From Flavobacterium psychraerolatum (GTDB lineage Bacteria; Bacteroidota; Bacteroidia; Flavobacteriales; Flavobacteriaceae), in the NCBI RefSeq assembly GCF_025960985.1, contig NZ_JAOQMX010000015.1:1-64000 (forward strand): a stretch of DNA of 64,000 nucleotides, read 5' to 3'. The position numbers and the translations under genes were made by a program. This document shows positions 16,576-26,117 of this stretch, one piece after another (within the stretch, counting starts at the first letter, position 1; each line of letters opens with the position of its first letter). The notes under the pieces are model-generated. The model did not search any database, had not been told where the DNA came from, and saw nothing but the letters and a program-made list of their open reading frames with translations.

Positions 16576-18234
16576 ATGTCAAAAAAAATTAATCTTTTTG
16601 CCAACCTTAAGACAGATTTTGCTTCAGGTTTGGTAGTGTTTTTAGTTGCTTTACCCTTATGTTTAGGTATTGCAATGGCTTCAGGGGCTCCACTGTTTTC
16701 TGGAATTATATCGGGTATTATAGGTGGACTTGTGGTTGGATACTTAAGCCAGTCACATATTAGTGTTTCTGGTCCTGCAGCGGGGTTGACGGCGATAATA
16801 CTTACGGCAATCACCGATTTTGGTGCTTTCGATATCTTTTTAACCTCCGTTTTTATTGCTGGATTACTACAACTAGGTCTAGGCTTTATCAAAGCGGGTA
16901 GTATTTCAAACTACTTTCCAACCAATGTAATTGAAGGAATGCTTGCAGGTATTGGTGTGATTATCATTTTAAAACAAATTCCACATGCCTTTGGTTATGA
17001 TGCCGATTTTGAAGGTGACCAGTCGTTTGTTCAGGGAAATGGTGATAACTCGTTTTCATCTTTGTTTGAGATTTTAGGACATATTCAAATCGGTGCAGTC
17101 CTTGTGACCGTAGTATCATTAGTTATTCTTATTTCATGGGATAGAGTTCCGTTTTTGAGAAAATTAAAACTTATTCCAGGTGCATTGATCGCAGTACTTG
17201 CTGGAATCGCATTAAATGAATTCTTTATCTTAACAGGTAGTAATTTGGCAATTGCCAATACGCACTTAGTTTCGTTACCAGTACCAAAATCTTTTGATGA
17301 TTTTAAAGAAATTATAGTTACTCCAAATTTTGCAGGAATTACAAATCCAAAGGTATGGATTACTGGAATAACCATTGCCATTGTTGCTTCAATCGAAACG
17401 TTATTGTGTATCGAGGCTGCTGATAGAATGGATGCGCAAAAAAGATATACCAATACCAATGTGGAGCTAAAGGCACAAGGAATTGGTAATATGGTGAGTG
17501 CTCTTTTGGGTGGATTGCCTATGACATCGGTGGTAGTTCGTACTTCTGCTAATAACAATGCAGGTGCCAAGTCAAAAATGTCTGCCATTATTCATGGTGT
17601 TTTATTGTTGTTGAGTGTAGTTGCGATTCCGGTGTTGTTAAATAAAATTCCTTTGGCTACGTTGGCAACAATCTTAATTTTGGTAGGGTATAAGTTGGCT
17701 AAGCCAGCTACTTTTATTCATTTTTGGCACAAAGGGAAGTATCAGTTCATACCGTTTATAGCAACACTTGTAGCTGTAGTGGCTACCGATTTGTTAAAAG
17801 GGGTGATGCTAGGAATGATTATTAGTATTATTTTCATCTTAAAAGGAAACTTGAAAAGAGCTTACAGTTTTAAGAAAGACGAATATGTTGATGGTGACGT
17901 AATTCATATTGATTTGGCACAAGAAGTTTCGTTTCTCAACAAGGCTTCGATCAAAGCAACCCTAAATGCTATCCCGGAAAACTCGCGTGTAATCATCAAT
18001 GCACATGATACAGTTTATATAGCGCACGATATTTTGGATTTAATTAGCGAATTTAAAGAAATTCGAGCAAAAGAAGAAAATATTAAAGTGAAATTGAAAG
18101 GCTTTAAAGAGGCTTATGATTTAGAAAATACTACAGAAAGTAACAATCATGTTACCTTTGAGCATTATTATGATGTAGCTAAGCGAAAACTAATCAAAAA
18201 AGAAACCGCAGAAACTACATTTGACGATAAATAA
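16576..18234 (+). CDS. SulP family anion transporter with STAS domain
   Basis: The 552 residues from the ATG at 16576 begin MSKKINLFANLKTDFASG, the typical cytoplasmic entry of SulP proteins; the ATG at 16519 adds an unlikely hydrophobic leader. About ten or more membrane segments fill residues 20-430, with SVSGPAAGLTA as the family motif near 75. A C-terminal cytoplasmic STAS domain follows (about 440-540). SulP members carry sulfate, bicarbonate or other anions. The immediately following beta-carbonic anhydrase makes bicarbonate the best guess. Confidence 0.88.
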   Translation: MSKKINLFANLKTDFASGLVVFLVALPLCLGIAMASGAPLFSGIISGIIGGLVVGYLSQSHISVSGPAAGLTAIILTAITDFGAFDIFLTSVFIAGLLQLGLGFIKAGSISNYFPTNVIEGMLAGIGVIIILKQIPHAFGYDADFEGDQSFVQGNGDNSFSSLFEILGHIQIGAVLVTVVSLVILISWDRVPFLRKLKLIPGALIAVLAGIALNEFFILTGSNLAIANTHLVSLPVPKSFDDFKEIIVTPNFAGITNPKVWITGITIAIVASIETLLCIEAADRMDAQKRYTNTNVELKAQGIGNMVSALLGGLPMTSVVVRTSANNNAGAKSKMSAIIHGVLLLLSVVAIPVLLNKIPLATLATILILVGYKLAKPATFIHFWHKGKYQFIPFIATLVAVVATDLLKGVMLGMIISIIFILKGNLKRAYSFKKDEYVDGDVIHIDLAQEVSFLNKASIKATLNAIPENSRVIINAHDTVYIAHDILDLISEFKEIRAKEENIKVKLKGFKEAYDLENTTESNNHVTFEHYYDVAKRKLIKKETAETTFDDK

Positions 18235-18287
18235 TCGTTTTAATGAGTATCTTTAGAGTCCAGAAATAAAAGAAATAAATAAAAGAT

Positions 18288-18923
18288 ATGAAAGCATTTT
18301 ATCAACAAATACTTGAAAATAATAAGCAATGGGTAGAATCAAAACTAGCCCTTGACGAAAACTATTTTGCCGATTTGGCAAAGGGCCAAAATCCACCTTT
18401 ATTATGGATCGGATGCTCTGATAGTAGGGTGCCTGCAAATGAAATTATTGGTGCTAAACCAGGAGAGGTTTTTGTGCATCGTAATATTGCCAATATGGTG
18501 GTACACTCCGACATGAATATGTTGAGTGTACTTGATTATGCGGTAAACGTTTTGAAAGTCAAACATGTTATTGTGTGTGGACACTATGGTTGTGGAGGAG
18601 TTAAAGCTGCTATGGGAAATTCATCTATTGGTATTATTGATAACTGGATTCGTCATATTAAGGATGTATATCGTTTACATAAAGATTATTTGGATTCAAT
18701 TGAGGACGAGACTACACGTTTCAATACTTTTGTAGAAATCAATGTAAAAGAGCAAGTTTTTGATTTGTCTAAAACTTCAATTGTTCAAGGTGCTTGGAAA
18801 AATGGTCAAGACTTAATGATCCACGGTTGGGTTTATGGATTGAATTCGGGGTATGTGACTGACTTAGAGGTTAATATTAGTTCGAATAGTGAGCTAGATG
18901 AAGTGTATCAATTAAAATTCTAA
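18288..18923 (+). CDS. Beta-class carbonic anhydrase
   Basis: This 211-residue enzyme interconverts CO2 and bicarbonate. The zinc ligands are the Cys of CSDSRVP (near residue 43) and the His/Cys of HYGCGG (near 99-102), with the Asp/Arg dyad of the CSDSR motif. It lies 53 bp after the SulP gene in the same direction, forming a probable bicarbonate uptake/hydration unit. A perfect terminator follows. Confidence 0.95.
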   Translation: MKAFYQQILENNKQWVESKLALDENYFADLAKGQNPPLLWIGCSDSRVPANEIIGAKPGEVFVHRNIANMVVHSDMNMLSVLDYAVNVLKVKHVIVCGHYGCGGVKAAMGNSSIGIIDNWIRHIKDVYRLHKDYLDSIEDETTRFNTFVEINVKEQVFDLSKTSIVQGAWKNGQDLMIHGWVYGLNSGYVTDLEVNISSNSELDEVYQLKF

Positions 18924-18957
18924 AAAAAATCGCCTTTCTAAAAGGCGATTTTTTTTT
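18924..18957. terminator. Bidirectional terminator after the carbonic anhydrase gene
   Basis: The 14-bp stem (18924-18937 with 18941-18954) has A and T tracts on both sides, between convergent genes. Confidence 0.9.
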
Positions 18958-20155
18958 AATCATTATCTAAGTTTTCATTAAATGCCGAGGGTAACATTTT
19001 GGGGATAAACTTAATAAGGATAGGAAGTAATAAGCTACCTCCAGGAAGTAAAAATATAGTTAAGGAAGGTATCGTTTTACATATATCCAACAATTGTTTT
19101 TTTACTTTTTTCTTTTCTTTTTCATCCAAATCTCTAGTGGTAGAATGTGCCAATAAAATCATTAGTTCCTTGCTTCCAGATATTTCTTTAAATAATCTAT
19201 TTTTGTTTCGAATTATTAATGTTTCAACATTTTTGGTTGTATGATCATAAAAATGTTTAACAGGATTGGAATAATTGAAATACGGAATGTCATTTTTATA
19301 ATGACTAATAAAGTTATCGGTATTCTTGATACTCTCTGTTACAAAATCTTCAGATAGAGCTAACTTTTCACCTAATTTATACAAAAAATAAGATTCTTCA
19401 TTTTCTATTTTTCCATCGCTCCATAGTGCCATTCCAGCCATATCCAATAAATAATATTTTTCTAAATCAGAACTTAGGTAGCTCATGTTTAATTCGTCAA
19501 TATTTTGGATGTTAATAGTGCTGAATTTACTGTAACGTACAGAGGCTTCAAAAAGTTTTAGTAGTAAATCATCATATTTTGATTTGTTAGTTTTTGTTTT
19601 TAGTGAAAGCGAAACCACACTAATTACAGCTTCTTCTATTTTTTTTAAATACTTTTCGGGTAAAGTGCCAAGAATTAAATACTGGTGAAAAGCGAGAACA
19701 TCGATAAACAATAATGCGTTGGTAACAATATGCGAAAAGTTTTTGCTCACCATATCAATATTAGTTTGAACGCGAGTGTCAATTATTTTTTCTAAATTCA
19801 ATGATGGAGCACCATGGGGAAGTACTTTTTTTAGAAAATTAAAGCCTTGAGGATTCATCGAATTGTAAAAATCTAATACTTTTACAATAAAAAGCTCTTG
19901 GTTACTGTCTAAGTAATGTTGTTGATAAGTAGCGTGTAATATGTTAAGTAATGCTACTTTTGGAACTTCATTTTGCACCAGACCTTTCGTTTCGATTGGT
20001 GTTTCAGTTTCAAAGGAGATTACATGCCCGTATATAAATCCTGTCTTTCGAACTCTTTGATAAAAAGCATCCAAATCGTTAGTTAAAACGGTTGTAGAAG
20101 GCAATTGAATTGCAAAATATTTATCGATCCAGCCTGAAGCAGATGGGTTAATCAT
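18956..20155 (-). CDS. LETM1-like domain protein with TerB-like middle region
   Basis: From the ATG at 20155 the protein has 399 residues. The N-terminal 220 residues are unassigned and helical. A segment near 245-275 (DMAGMALWSDGKIENEE) looks TerB-like. The last 50 residues (KKKVKKQLLDICKTIPSLTIF, then LLPGGSLLLPIL) match the LETM1-like helical motif with a short hydrophobic stretch. There is no signal peptide. A TAACTTTG element ends just upstream of 20155 and overlaps the alternative ATG at 20176, which favours the shorter start. Its role is unknown; mitochondrial LETM1 proteins concern ion exchange. Confidence 0.7.
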   Translation of the reverse strand: MINPSASGWIDKYFAIQLPSTTVLTNDLDAFYQRVRKTGFIYGHVISFETETPIETKGLVQNEVPKVALLNILHATYQQHYLDSNQELFIVKVLDFYNSMNPQGFNFLKKVLPHGAPSLNLEKIIDTRVQTNIDMVSKNFSHIVTNALLFIDVLAFHQYLILGTLPEKYLKKIEEAVISVVSLSLKTKTNKSKYDDLLLKLFEASVRYSKFSTINIQNIDELNMSYLSSDLEKYYLLDMAGMALWSDGKIENEESYFLYKLGEKLALSEDFVTESIKNTDNFISHYKNDIPYFNYSNPVKHFYDHTTKNVETLIIRNKNRLFKEISGSKELMILLAHSTTRDLDEKEKKKVKKQLLDICKTIPSLTIFLLPGGSLLLPILIKFIPKMLPSAFNENLDND

Positions 20156-20173
20156 AATGTTGTATTGAAGGTG

Positions 20174-20181
20174 CAAAGTTA
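20174..20181 (-). promoter_or_regulatory. Putative -7 element (TAACTTTG) of the LETM1-like gene
   Basis: TAACTTTG on the minus strand lies 18 bp before the preferred ATG at 20155. Confidence 0.5.
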
Positions 20182-20298
20182 GTTCTTTTTTGAACTTTTT
20201 GGAAGAGTTGAGATTAAATTTTGGTTAGTTTACTACGCATTGTTTAAAATGCTTACTTTAAATTTAATTTATTTCAAATACAATATTATCCCAACTTT

Positions 20299-20403
20299 CT
20301 ATTGTGTGTTAATTTTATACTTAAGACAAAAACGTTCAAAATATTTTCCAAAAAGTTCGGCAGGAATTTGACAGTTGTCTTTGTCAATTCCTAAGTATTG
20401 CAT
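20299..20403 (-). CDS. Possible very small gene or gene remnant (34 codons)
   Basis: An ATG-to-TAG frame of 34 residues begins MQYLGIDKDNCQIPAEL and lies 18 nt after the stop of the glycosyltransferase gene, on the same strand. Its amino acid composition is protein-like rather than the Lys/Asn/Ile-rich noise of the surrounding spacer. It could be a small co-transcribed protein or the decayed 3' end of a lost glycan gene. No family was recognised. Confidence 0.3.
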   Translation of the reverse strand: MQYLGIDKDNCQIPAELFGKYFERFCLKYKINTQ

Positions 20404-20421
20404 GTATAACTTAAATCTAAG

Positions 20422-21495
20422 TTAGTATAAAATATCATTGTATACTTTTACATATTCTGAAGCTGTTTCAACCCAATCAAAGCTTTTTCCTTTTTCAATT
20501 ATTTGAATTTTTTTATTAGGGTTGTTATCATAATCATTTAATCCTTCTAAAAGAATTGTTTTCATATACTCGCTATCAAAATCTTCCCAATAATAGGCCG
20601 CATCACCTCCAACTTCAGGAAGCGAGGTTTTATTAGAAAGGAATATAGGTTTGCCAAAACTCATTGCTTCCACTGGGGGTAATCCAAAACCTTCTCTCAG
20701 AGATGGAAAAAGAAAAGCGGTACAATTTTTTAAGTAAAATTGTTTTCCTACATCAGAAACCCTTCCTGTCAAAAAAACTTGATTTTCTAATCCTTCACTA
20801 ATAATGAGTGCTTTAATTACCTCTCCGTAATGTTTGTTATTATTACCTGAAATAATTAGATTGAAATCTTTTATGTTTTTTATCATTTTTATGATAGATT
20901 CATAATTTTTTCTTTCAATAAAATCGCCTATAGTATATAAAAAAGGCTTGTCTACGGGAACATTTGGTATGTATGAACTTGTATCCAGAAAACTAGAAAT
21001 GGGATTACCATTATGTATTACATACTCAGGAACATTTGGTACTTTAAAAAATTCATGTGTTTGTTTTCTTGCATAATCAGAAATGTAAGTGATTGCAGAA
21101 GCTTTATTTAGCTTTTCAATGAATAATTTATTGCAATTATGATTCATGTCAGAAGATATTTCTTCCATGAAATTAATGTCGTGAACTGTTAAAAGGTATT
21201 TTGTTTTGTATCTAGGTTCAATTTTAGTGTTTTGATTAACAGAATGCCACAAGTCATATTTGGAAAATGGTCTAAGGTTTTTATACCTATGAAAACTCCT
21301 GTATTTATTGTATTCAAACTTGTTTCCAAATTCGTCTTTTAACTGTTTAATTTGTTCCGCATTAATATGTAATTCAAAATTTTCAAAATTAAGCATACTC
21401 AATCCCTTTATTAATTCATAGTTAAATGTGCCGAAACCAGTAGCAGGATTTTTTAAGTTATGAGTTTCTAAAAAAATTGATTTTTTTGAAGACAT
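20422..21495 (-). CDS. GT4-family glycosyltransferase
   Basis: This 357-residue GT-B fold enzyme has the nucleotide-sugar domain signature EGFGLPPVEAMSFGKP near residues 265-280, containing the retaining E-x7-E motif, followed by the 'SLPEVGGDAAYYWE' block. The 'FLTGRVSD' strand is also typical. It opens the left edge of the glycan locus, on the strand opposite to the MsbA-like gene. The sugar and acceptor cannot be told from sequence. Confidence 0.9.
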   Translation of the reverse strand: MSSKKSIFLETHNLKNPATGFGTFNYELIKGLSMLNFENFELHINAEQIKQLKDEFGNKFEYNKYRSFHRYKNLRPFSKYDLWHSVNQNTKIEPRYKTKYLLTVHDINFMEEISSDMNHNCNKLFIEKLNKASAITYISDYARKQTHEFFKVPNVPEYVIHNGNPISSFLDTSSYIPNVPVDKPFLYTIGDFIERKNYESIIKMIKNIKDFNLIISGNNNKHYGEVIKALIISEGLENQVFLTGRVSDVGKQFYLKNCTAFLFPSLREGFGLPPVEAMSFGKPIFLSNKTSLPEVGGDAAYYWEDFDSEYMKTILLEGLNDYDNNPNKKIQIIEKGKSFDWVETASEYVKVYNDILY

Positions 21496-22114
21496 TAATT
21501 TGATTTTTGACGAAAATACAATAATATTTCGATGTTTATATTTTTTTACTTTTTATTGTTATTTAATTAAAATTTATTTCTCCTAATTTAAAAGATGATT
21601 ATTAGCGGTAGTATCATTTAATTTAATAGAAAATTATTATATTAAAATTATGAGAAAAAATAGTAGTGCCAATTAGATTTTGTAATAAGTTGCATTTTTT
21701 TTAATTGGGCATTAGTTTAATTCTATAGCGTTTAATTAGTTTGTTACTCTATTAATGTTTAATTTTTTAATGGTTTCTTTAAATTATTATTTTGACATGG
21801 GGAACGTGGTTGTTTTATAATAGACAAATTTAATCGTAAGCTATGTTGTTGATAAATATTTTCTTGGATATCTGCTTTTTGTTTCCTAGAGTTCAGAATT
21901 TAAAAGTATAACTTTTGTTATTATAATGAATGTTTTTGTGAAGTTTCTAATAATAATTTAAGCTGTTGAATTACTTGTGAAACATAATGAAATAACACTC
22001 TTTACTATTTACGCTATTTTTTTTATTTAGTTTTAAAAGTATTTTAATTTTATCTTTGTAAAAAATAAACTTAACATAAATACATTAGTTAAGTTTACAA
22101 TTTAATGACATTCA
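21496..22114. other. 619-bp AT-rich divergent spacer
   Basis: This is the largest gene-free stretch of the glycan locus. I see no protein or RNA gene. A TATCTTTG element at 22051-22058 is the likely promoter of the downstream ABC exporter. A TTGACA-18 nt-TATAAT pair at 21792-21821 matches the E. coli consensus but is not the normal promoter type here. Confidence 0.5.
22051..22058 (+). promoter_or_regulatory. Putative -7 element (TATCTTTG) of the ABC exporter gene
   Basis: TATCTTTG lies 56 bp before the ATG. It probably drives the run exporter > FkbM > GT4 > GT2. Confidence 0.5.
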
Positions 22115-23944
22115 ATGAAAAACTTCAGACGCTTTTTTAAGTACATAATACCTCATAAAAAGAATTTTATTATTAGTATTATATTTAATGTTTTCTATGC
22201 ATTATTTTCTGCTGTTTCTATGCTTTCCCTTTTTCCATTGATGAAAGTTTTATTTTCTGATGGTGAAAAGGTACATGTTAAGCCAATTTATACTGGGTTA
22301 AACCATATTAAACATTATTTAGAAGATTCTTTAAACTATTTTATTACTCATAACACCGAGACTAATGGGGCTTTGAGTACTTTAATTTGGATGGTAGTTT
22401 TTGTGCTTACTACTTTTTTATTGAAAAACCTTTTTAATTTTATTTCGATAGTTTATATGACCTATTTGAACAATGGAATTTTGAAAGATTTAAGAAATGA
22501 TGTTTATCAAAAAGTAATTAGTTTGCCTGTTTCATTTTTCTCCAACGAAAGAAAAGGAGATTTGATATCCAGAATGACTGCTGATATTAATACCATTAAA
22601 GTCGCTTTTATGAGTGTTTTAATGATGGTGAGTGAGCCCTTGACCATTGTGTTTACGTTGGCTTCGATGCTTTTTATAAGTTGGAAATTGACAATTTTTG
22701 TGTTTTTGTTTTTGCCAATTTCAGGATTTTTAATTTCTAAGTTAAGTAAATCTGTAAAAAGTCAATCAGGAGATATTTTTTCCCTTGAGGGACATTTATT
22801 ATCAGATATTGAAGAGACTTTAGGAGGGATTAAAGTAATTAAAAATTTCACCTCGGAGAATTTTTTTAAGCAACGTTACTATAATTCTACCGAAGTTATT
22901 AATAATTTAAATAATAAGATGGGAGCTCGTATGAGTTTGGCAGGTCCTATGAGTGAGTTTTTGGGGATTTTTGTAATTTCTATTTTATTAGTTTACGGAG
23001 GTTCTTTAGTATTAATAGATCATTCTATGAGTGGTAGTGCTTTTATTGCTTACATGGGATTGGCATATCAAATTTTAACACCTGCAAAATCGATTACTAA
23101 AGCCAATCAAGCATTAATGGGGGGGAATGCTGCTTATGAGCGTGTATCTTTCATTTTAGACGCTACGAATCCGTTGCAGGATAATCCAGGAGCTAAAGAA
23201 ATAACAGCATTTAATTCTGAAATAAAATTTACTAACGTATCTTTTAAGTACGATTCAGAATATGTTTTGAAAGATTTTAACCTTACAGTTCCAAAGGGTA
23301 AAAGAGTTGCATTAGTGGGTGAGTCAGGAAGTGGTAAATCTACTTTGGCTAATCTAGTAACTCGATTGTATGATGTAACTGAGGGAAGCATCACTTTTGA
23401 TGGAGTGAATGTTAAGGATGTTACTGCAAATTCATTACGAAAACAAATGGGAATAGTGGCGCAGGATTCTATTTTGTTTAATGATTCTATTGCCAATAAT
23501 ATTTCGTTAAGTATTGATGACCCTAAATTGGATGAAATTATCAGTGCTTCAAAAATAGCCAATGCACATAATTTTATATCTGAATTCCCAGAACAGTATA
23601 ATAGTCCAGTAGGAGATGGAGGAGGGATGTTATCAGGAGGACAACGCCAACGTGTAGCGATTGCTAGAGCGGTAATGAAAAATCCGCCTATTATGATTCT
23701 AGACGAAGCTACATCAGCTTTGGATACAGAATCTGAAAAGTTAGTGCAGGTTGGTCTAGAGAACATGATGGAGAACAGAACTTCTATTGTAATTGCACAC
23801 CGTTTGTCAACTATACAAACTGCCGATTTGATTGTTGTTATGAGTAAAGGTAGAATTGTAGAGCAAGGTACACACGAACAATTATTAAGCCTGAAAGGGA
23901 ACTATGCTAATTTGGTTAGTTTACAATCTTTGGAGGTGAATTAG
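22115..23944 (+). CDS. MsbA-like ABC exporter (fused permease and ATPase)
   Basis: This 609-residue half-transporter has a six-helix ABC transmembrane domain (about 15-330) and an ATPase domain. Walker A GESGSGKST is near residue 402, the signature LSGGQRQRV near 508, and Walker B IMILDEATSAL near 526. The layout is that of MsbA-type lipid or glycolipid flippases. Its position at the head of a glycan gene run suggests it flips lipid A-core or another lipid-linked glycan across the inner membrane. It should work as a homodimer. Confidence 0.9.
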   Translation: MKNFRRFFKYIIPHKKNFIISIIFNVFYALFSAVSMLSLFPLMKVLFSDGEKVHVKPIYTGLNHIKHYLEDSLNYFITHNTETNGALSTLIWMVVFVLTTFLLKNLFNFISIVYMTYLNNGILKDLRNDVYQKVISLPVSFFSNERKGDLISRMTADINTIKVAFMSVLMMVSEPLTIVFTLASMLFISWKLTIFVFLFLPISGFLISKLSKSVKSQSGDIFSLEGHLLSDIEETLGGIKVIKNFTSENFFKQRYYNSTEVINNLNNKMGARMSLAGPMSEFLGIFVISILLVYGGSLVLIDHSMSGSAFIAYMGLAYQILTPAKSITKANQALMGGNAAYERVSFILDATNPLQDNPGAKEITAFNSEIKFTNVSFKYDSEYVLKDFNLTVPKGKRVALVGESGSGKSTLANLVTRLYDVTEGSITFDGVNVKDVTANSLRKQMGIVAQDSILFNDSIANNISLSIDDPKLDEIISASKIANAHNFISEFPEQYNSPVGDGGGMLSGGQRQRVAIARAVMKNPPIMILDEATSALDTESEKLVQVGLENMMENRTSIVIAHRLSTIQTADLIVVMSKGRIVEQGTHEQLLSLKGNYANLVSLQSLEVN

Positions 23945-24022
23945 AACAAAGAATCTTGAGTTATTATCAAATAGTATAATTTTTGATATGATAAGAACTT
24001 TTAATTTATAAATATTTGAAAT

Positions 24023-24979
24023 ATGAAATTAAGAGATTTATTTGGTATTAAAAAAAAGGTCATTGTAGCAATTGAAGAAAAAGTTGAAGAAAAGGTTGAA
24101 GAATTAGAAGAAGTACCAACAGACCGAGAATACCAAATTGGGAAGTATAAATTATTACTTAAAGATTTCCATGTATTAGACTTGTATCAAAATACTTATC
24201 CGTTATATGATCAATTTCTGCCTGCATTTTGTAAAAATTTTAAAGGGTTAATTATTGATGTTGGAGCAAATATAGGTGACACTGCAATTTCAATTTTTGC
24301 TCAAAATAATCATTCATTTATTGTAAGTGTAGAGCCAGATTTAGAATTTGTTAATAGCTGCATATCGAGTATAACTGATAATGGTTTAGTCGATCGATCT
24401 TTGATCGTTAATAAATTTGTATCAACCAAAACCGGGAATTTTGTTGTTAAAAAGAACGAAAGCCTATCTACCGGTTCTATTGAAGAGTGTGAGACTGATG
24501 AAAATAAAATTAATAATACATTGTCATTTAGTGAGTTGATGGATTTAATTCCAAATGATAAAAAAAACAATTTTGATATTCTAAAAATAGATACAGATAG
24601 TTTTGATTGGGATATTATTCATTCTTTTGTTCAATATGTGAAAAAGGATGGTATTAAACCGCGTTTTGTTTTTTTTGAAATGCAAACCTTTATAAATAAC
24701 AACGAAAGTAGTGATGAAGGAAGGGATGTTATTATCGAAAACTACAGAACTGCCTTAATTGAATTGAAAGAATTAGGGTACATTAAATTTTGTTTGTTGG
24801 ATAATTTTGGTACTTATTTTAAAACCACAGAATCGGTTGAGGAAATTATTGAACTTGCACATTATATAAGAAGATCTCAATTGTTTAATTCTCATAGTAC
24901 TATTTATTATTTTGATGTTTTAGCCTATGCAGAAAATGAAATGGATTTTGTGAAAAACACATTAATAGAAATTTATTAA
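24023..24979 (+). CDS. FkbM-family methyltransferase
   Basis: The protein has 318 residues. After a charged, possibly coiled N-terminus rich in Glu/Val/Lys (about 13-37), the SAM-binding motif IIDVGANIGDT lies near residues 76-86 and a second acidic strand 'SVEPDLEF' follows. The 'FDILKIDTDSFDWDII' block is typical of FkbM enzymes, which methylate sugar hydroxyls. It sits 78 bp after the exporter and 1 bp before a glycosyltransferase, so it probably O-methylates a sugar of the surface glycan. Confidence 0.85.
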   Translation: MKLRDLFGIKKKVIVAIEEKVEEKVEELEEVPTDREYQIGKYKLLLKDFHVLDLYQNTYPLYDQFLPAFCKNFKGLIIDVGANIGDTAISIFAQNNHSFIVSVEPDLEFVNSCISSITDNGLVDRSLIVNKFVSTKTGNFVVKKNESLSTGSIEECETDENKINNTLSFSELMDLIPNDKKNNFDILKIDTDSFDWDIIHSFVQYVKKDGIKPRFVFFEMQTFINNNESSDEGRDVIIENYRTALIELKELGYIKFCLLDNFGTYFKTTESVEEIIELAHYIRRSQLFNSHSTIYYFDVLAYAENEMDFVKNTLIEIY

Positions 24980-24980
24980 G

Positions 24981-26117
24981 ATGAAAATTATTCTTGACCC
25001 TCAGGCCTTCAATATGCAAACTTACGGAGGTATCACAAGATATTATACCGAAATATTTAGTCGTCTTAAAGGAAAAAAAGGACTATCTATTACATTGCCT
25101 ATTCATCAATCAAATAATACTTATGTAGTTCATAGTGGTTTATTAGAAATTGAAAATAAAGAGATTGTAACAGCCACGTTGTTGAAGTGGTTGAATACAA
25201 TAGGGATAAGCACCCGTTCGTTAAAAAGAAAAATTGAACAAAAAAAGTTGAAGAATCCTTTAGAGAGTTCCAATTTTGACTTATTTATTCCAACCTATTA
25301 TAATCCCTATTTTTTAGAATATATAGGGGAGACCCCTTTTGTTTTAACTGTCTATGATATGATTCACGAATTGTTTCCTCAGTATTTTATTGGCGAGCCT
25401 TTGAATGTTGTTATAAATAAAAAATTACTATTAGAAAAAGCTACTAAAATTATTGCAGTATCGAATAATACTAAAAAAGATATTTTAGCGATATATCCAG
25501 AAATAGACGCATCAAAAATTGAAGTTATTTATCATGGTAGCTCTATTAAAGTTAATGAAAATATAAAAGTAATCTTGCCAAGTAATTATGTTTTATTTGT
25601 TGGCTCAAGAGATTATTACAAAAATTTTTATTTTTTGGTGGAGTCAATCTTAGATTTATTAAAAGAGGATTCTACATTGAAAATCATTTGTGCAGGTGGA
25701 GGTAAGTTTAATGAAGAAGAGGTTGAATTTATAAAAAAGTTAGGACTTCAGGAACAAGTAGAGCAACGATATTTTGAAGAAGAACAACTGGGTTTATTTT
25801 ATAAAAATGCCAAGTGTTTTGTTTTTCCATCAATGTATGAAGGTTTTGGCATTCCTGTTTTAGAATCGATGGCTTGTGGTTGCCCAATAGTTTTATCCAA
25901 TGTTAGTTCTTTACCTGAAGTTGCAGGTGAAGCAGGAATTTATTTTGATCTATCTAGCAAAGAAGATTTAAAAGAAAAGATAGCTTTAGTTCTAAAGGAT
26001 TCAAATTTTAGAAATGAATATATTTTAAAAGGCTTGGAACGCGTAAAACTATTTACGTGGGAAAAAGCAGCTTCACAATGTTTGGAATTATATAATAAAG
26101 CTATAAAAAATGACTAA
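24981..26117 (+). CDS. GT4-family glycosyltransferase
   Basis: This 378-residue GT-B enzyme has N-terminal acceptor-domain glycine-rich 'NMQTYGGITRY' and the C-terminal donor motif YEGFGIPVLESMACGCP with E-x7-E. It is coupled to its neighbours: it starts 1 nt after the FkbM gene, and its end overlaps the next GT2 gene by 8 nt. It is related in style to the GT4 at 20422-21495, including the 'SSLPEVAGEAG' block. Confidence 0.9.
   Translation: MKIILDPQAFNMQTYGGITRYYTEIFSRLKGKKGLSITLPIHQSNNTYVVHSGLLEIENKEIVTATLLKWLNTIGISTRSLKRKIEQKKLKNPLESSNFDLFIPTYYNPYFLEYIGETPFVLTVYDMIHELFPQYFIGEPLNVVINKKLLLEKATKIIAVSNNTKKDILAIYPEIDASKIEVIYHGSSIKVNENIKVILPSNYVLFVGSRDYYKNFYFLVESILDLLKEDSTLKIICAGGGKFNEEEVEFIKKLGLQEQVEQRYFEEEQLGLFYKNAKCFVFPSMYEGFGIPVLESMACGCPIVLSNVSSLPEVAGEAGIYFDLSSKEDLKEKIALVLKDSNFRNEYILKGLERVKLFTWEKAASQCLELYNKAIKND

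Noticed and set aside
17085..17588. 167-codon open frame opposite the SulP gene
   Set aside because: Antisense shadow of conserved transmembrane codons. No start context or promoter.
21792..21821. TTGACA-18 nt-TATAAT, a near-perfect E. coli sigma-70 promoter
   Set aside because: Bacteroidota primary sigma factors use TAnnTTTG-type elements, the spacer is very AT-rich, and a better TATCTTTG element lies closer to the gene. Most likely a chance match.
23134..23766. 210-codon open frame opposite the ABC exporter ATPase domain
   Set aside because: It lies entirely antisense to Walker A, signature and Walker B sequences. A long shadow frame caused by codon bias.
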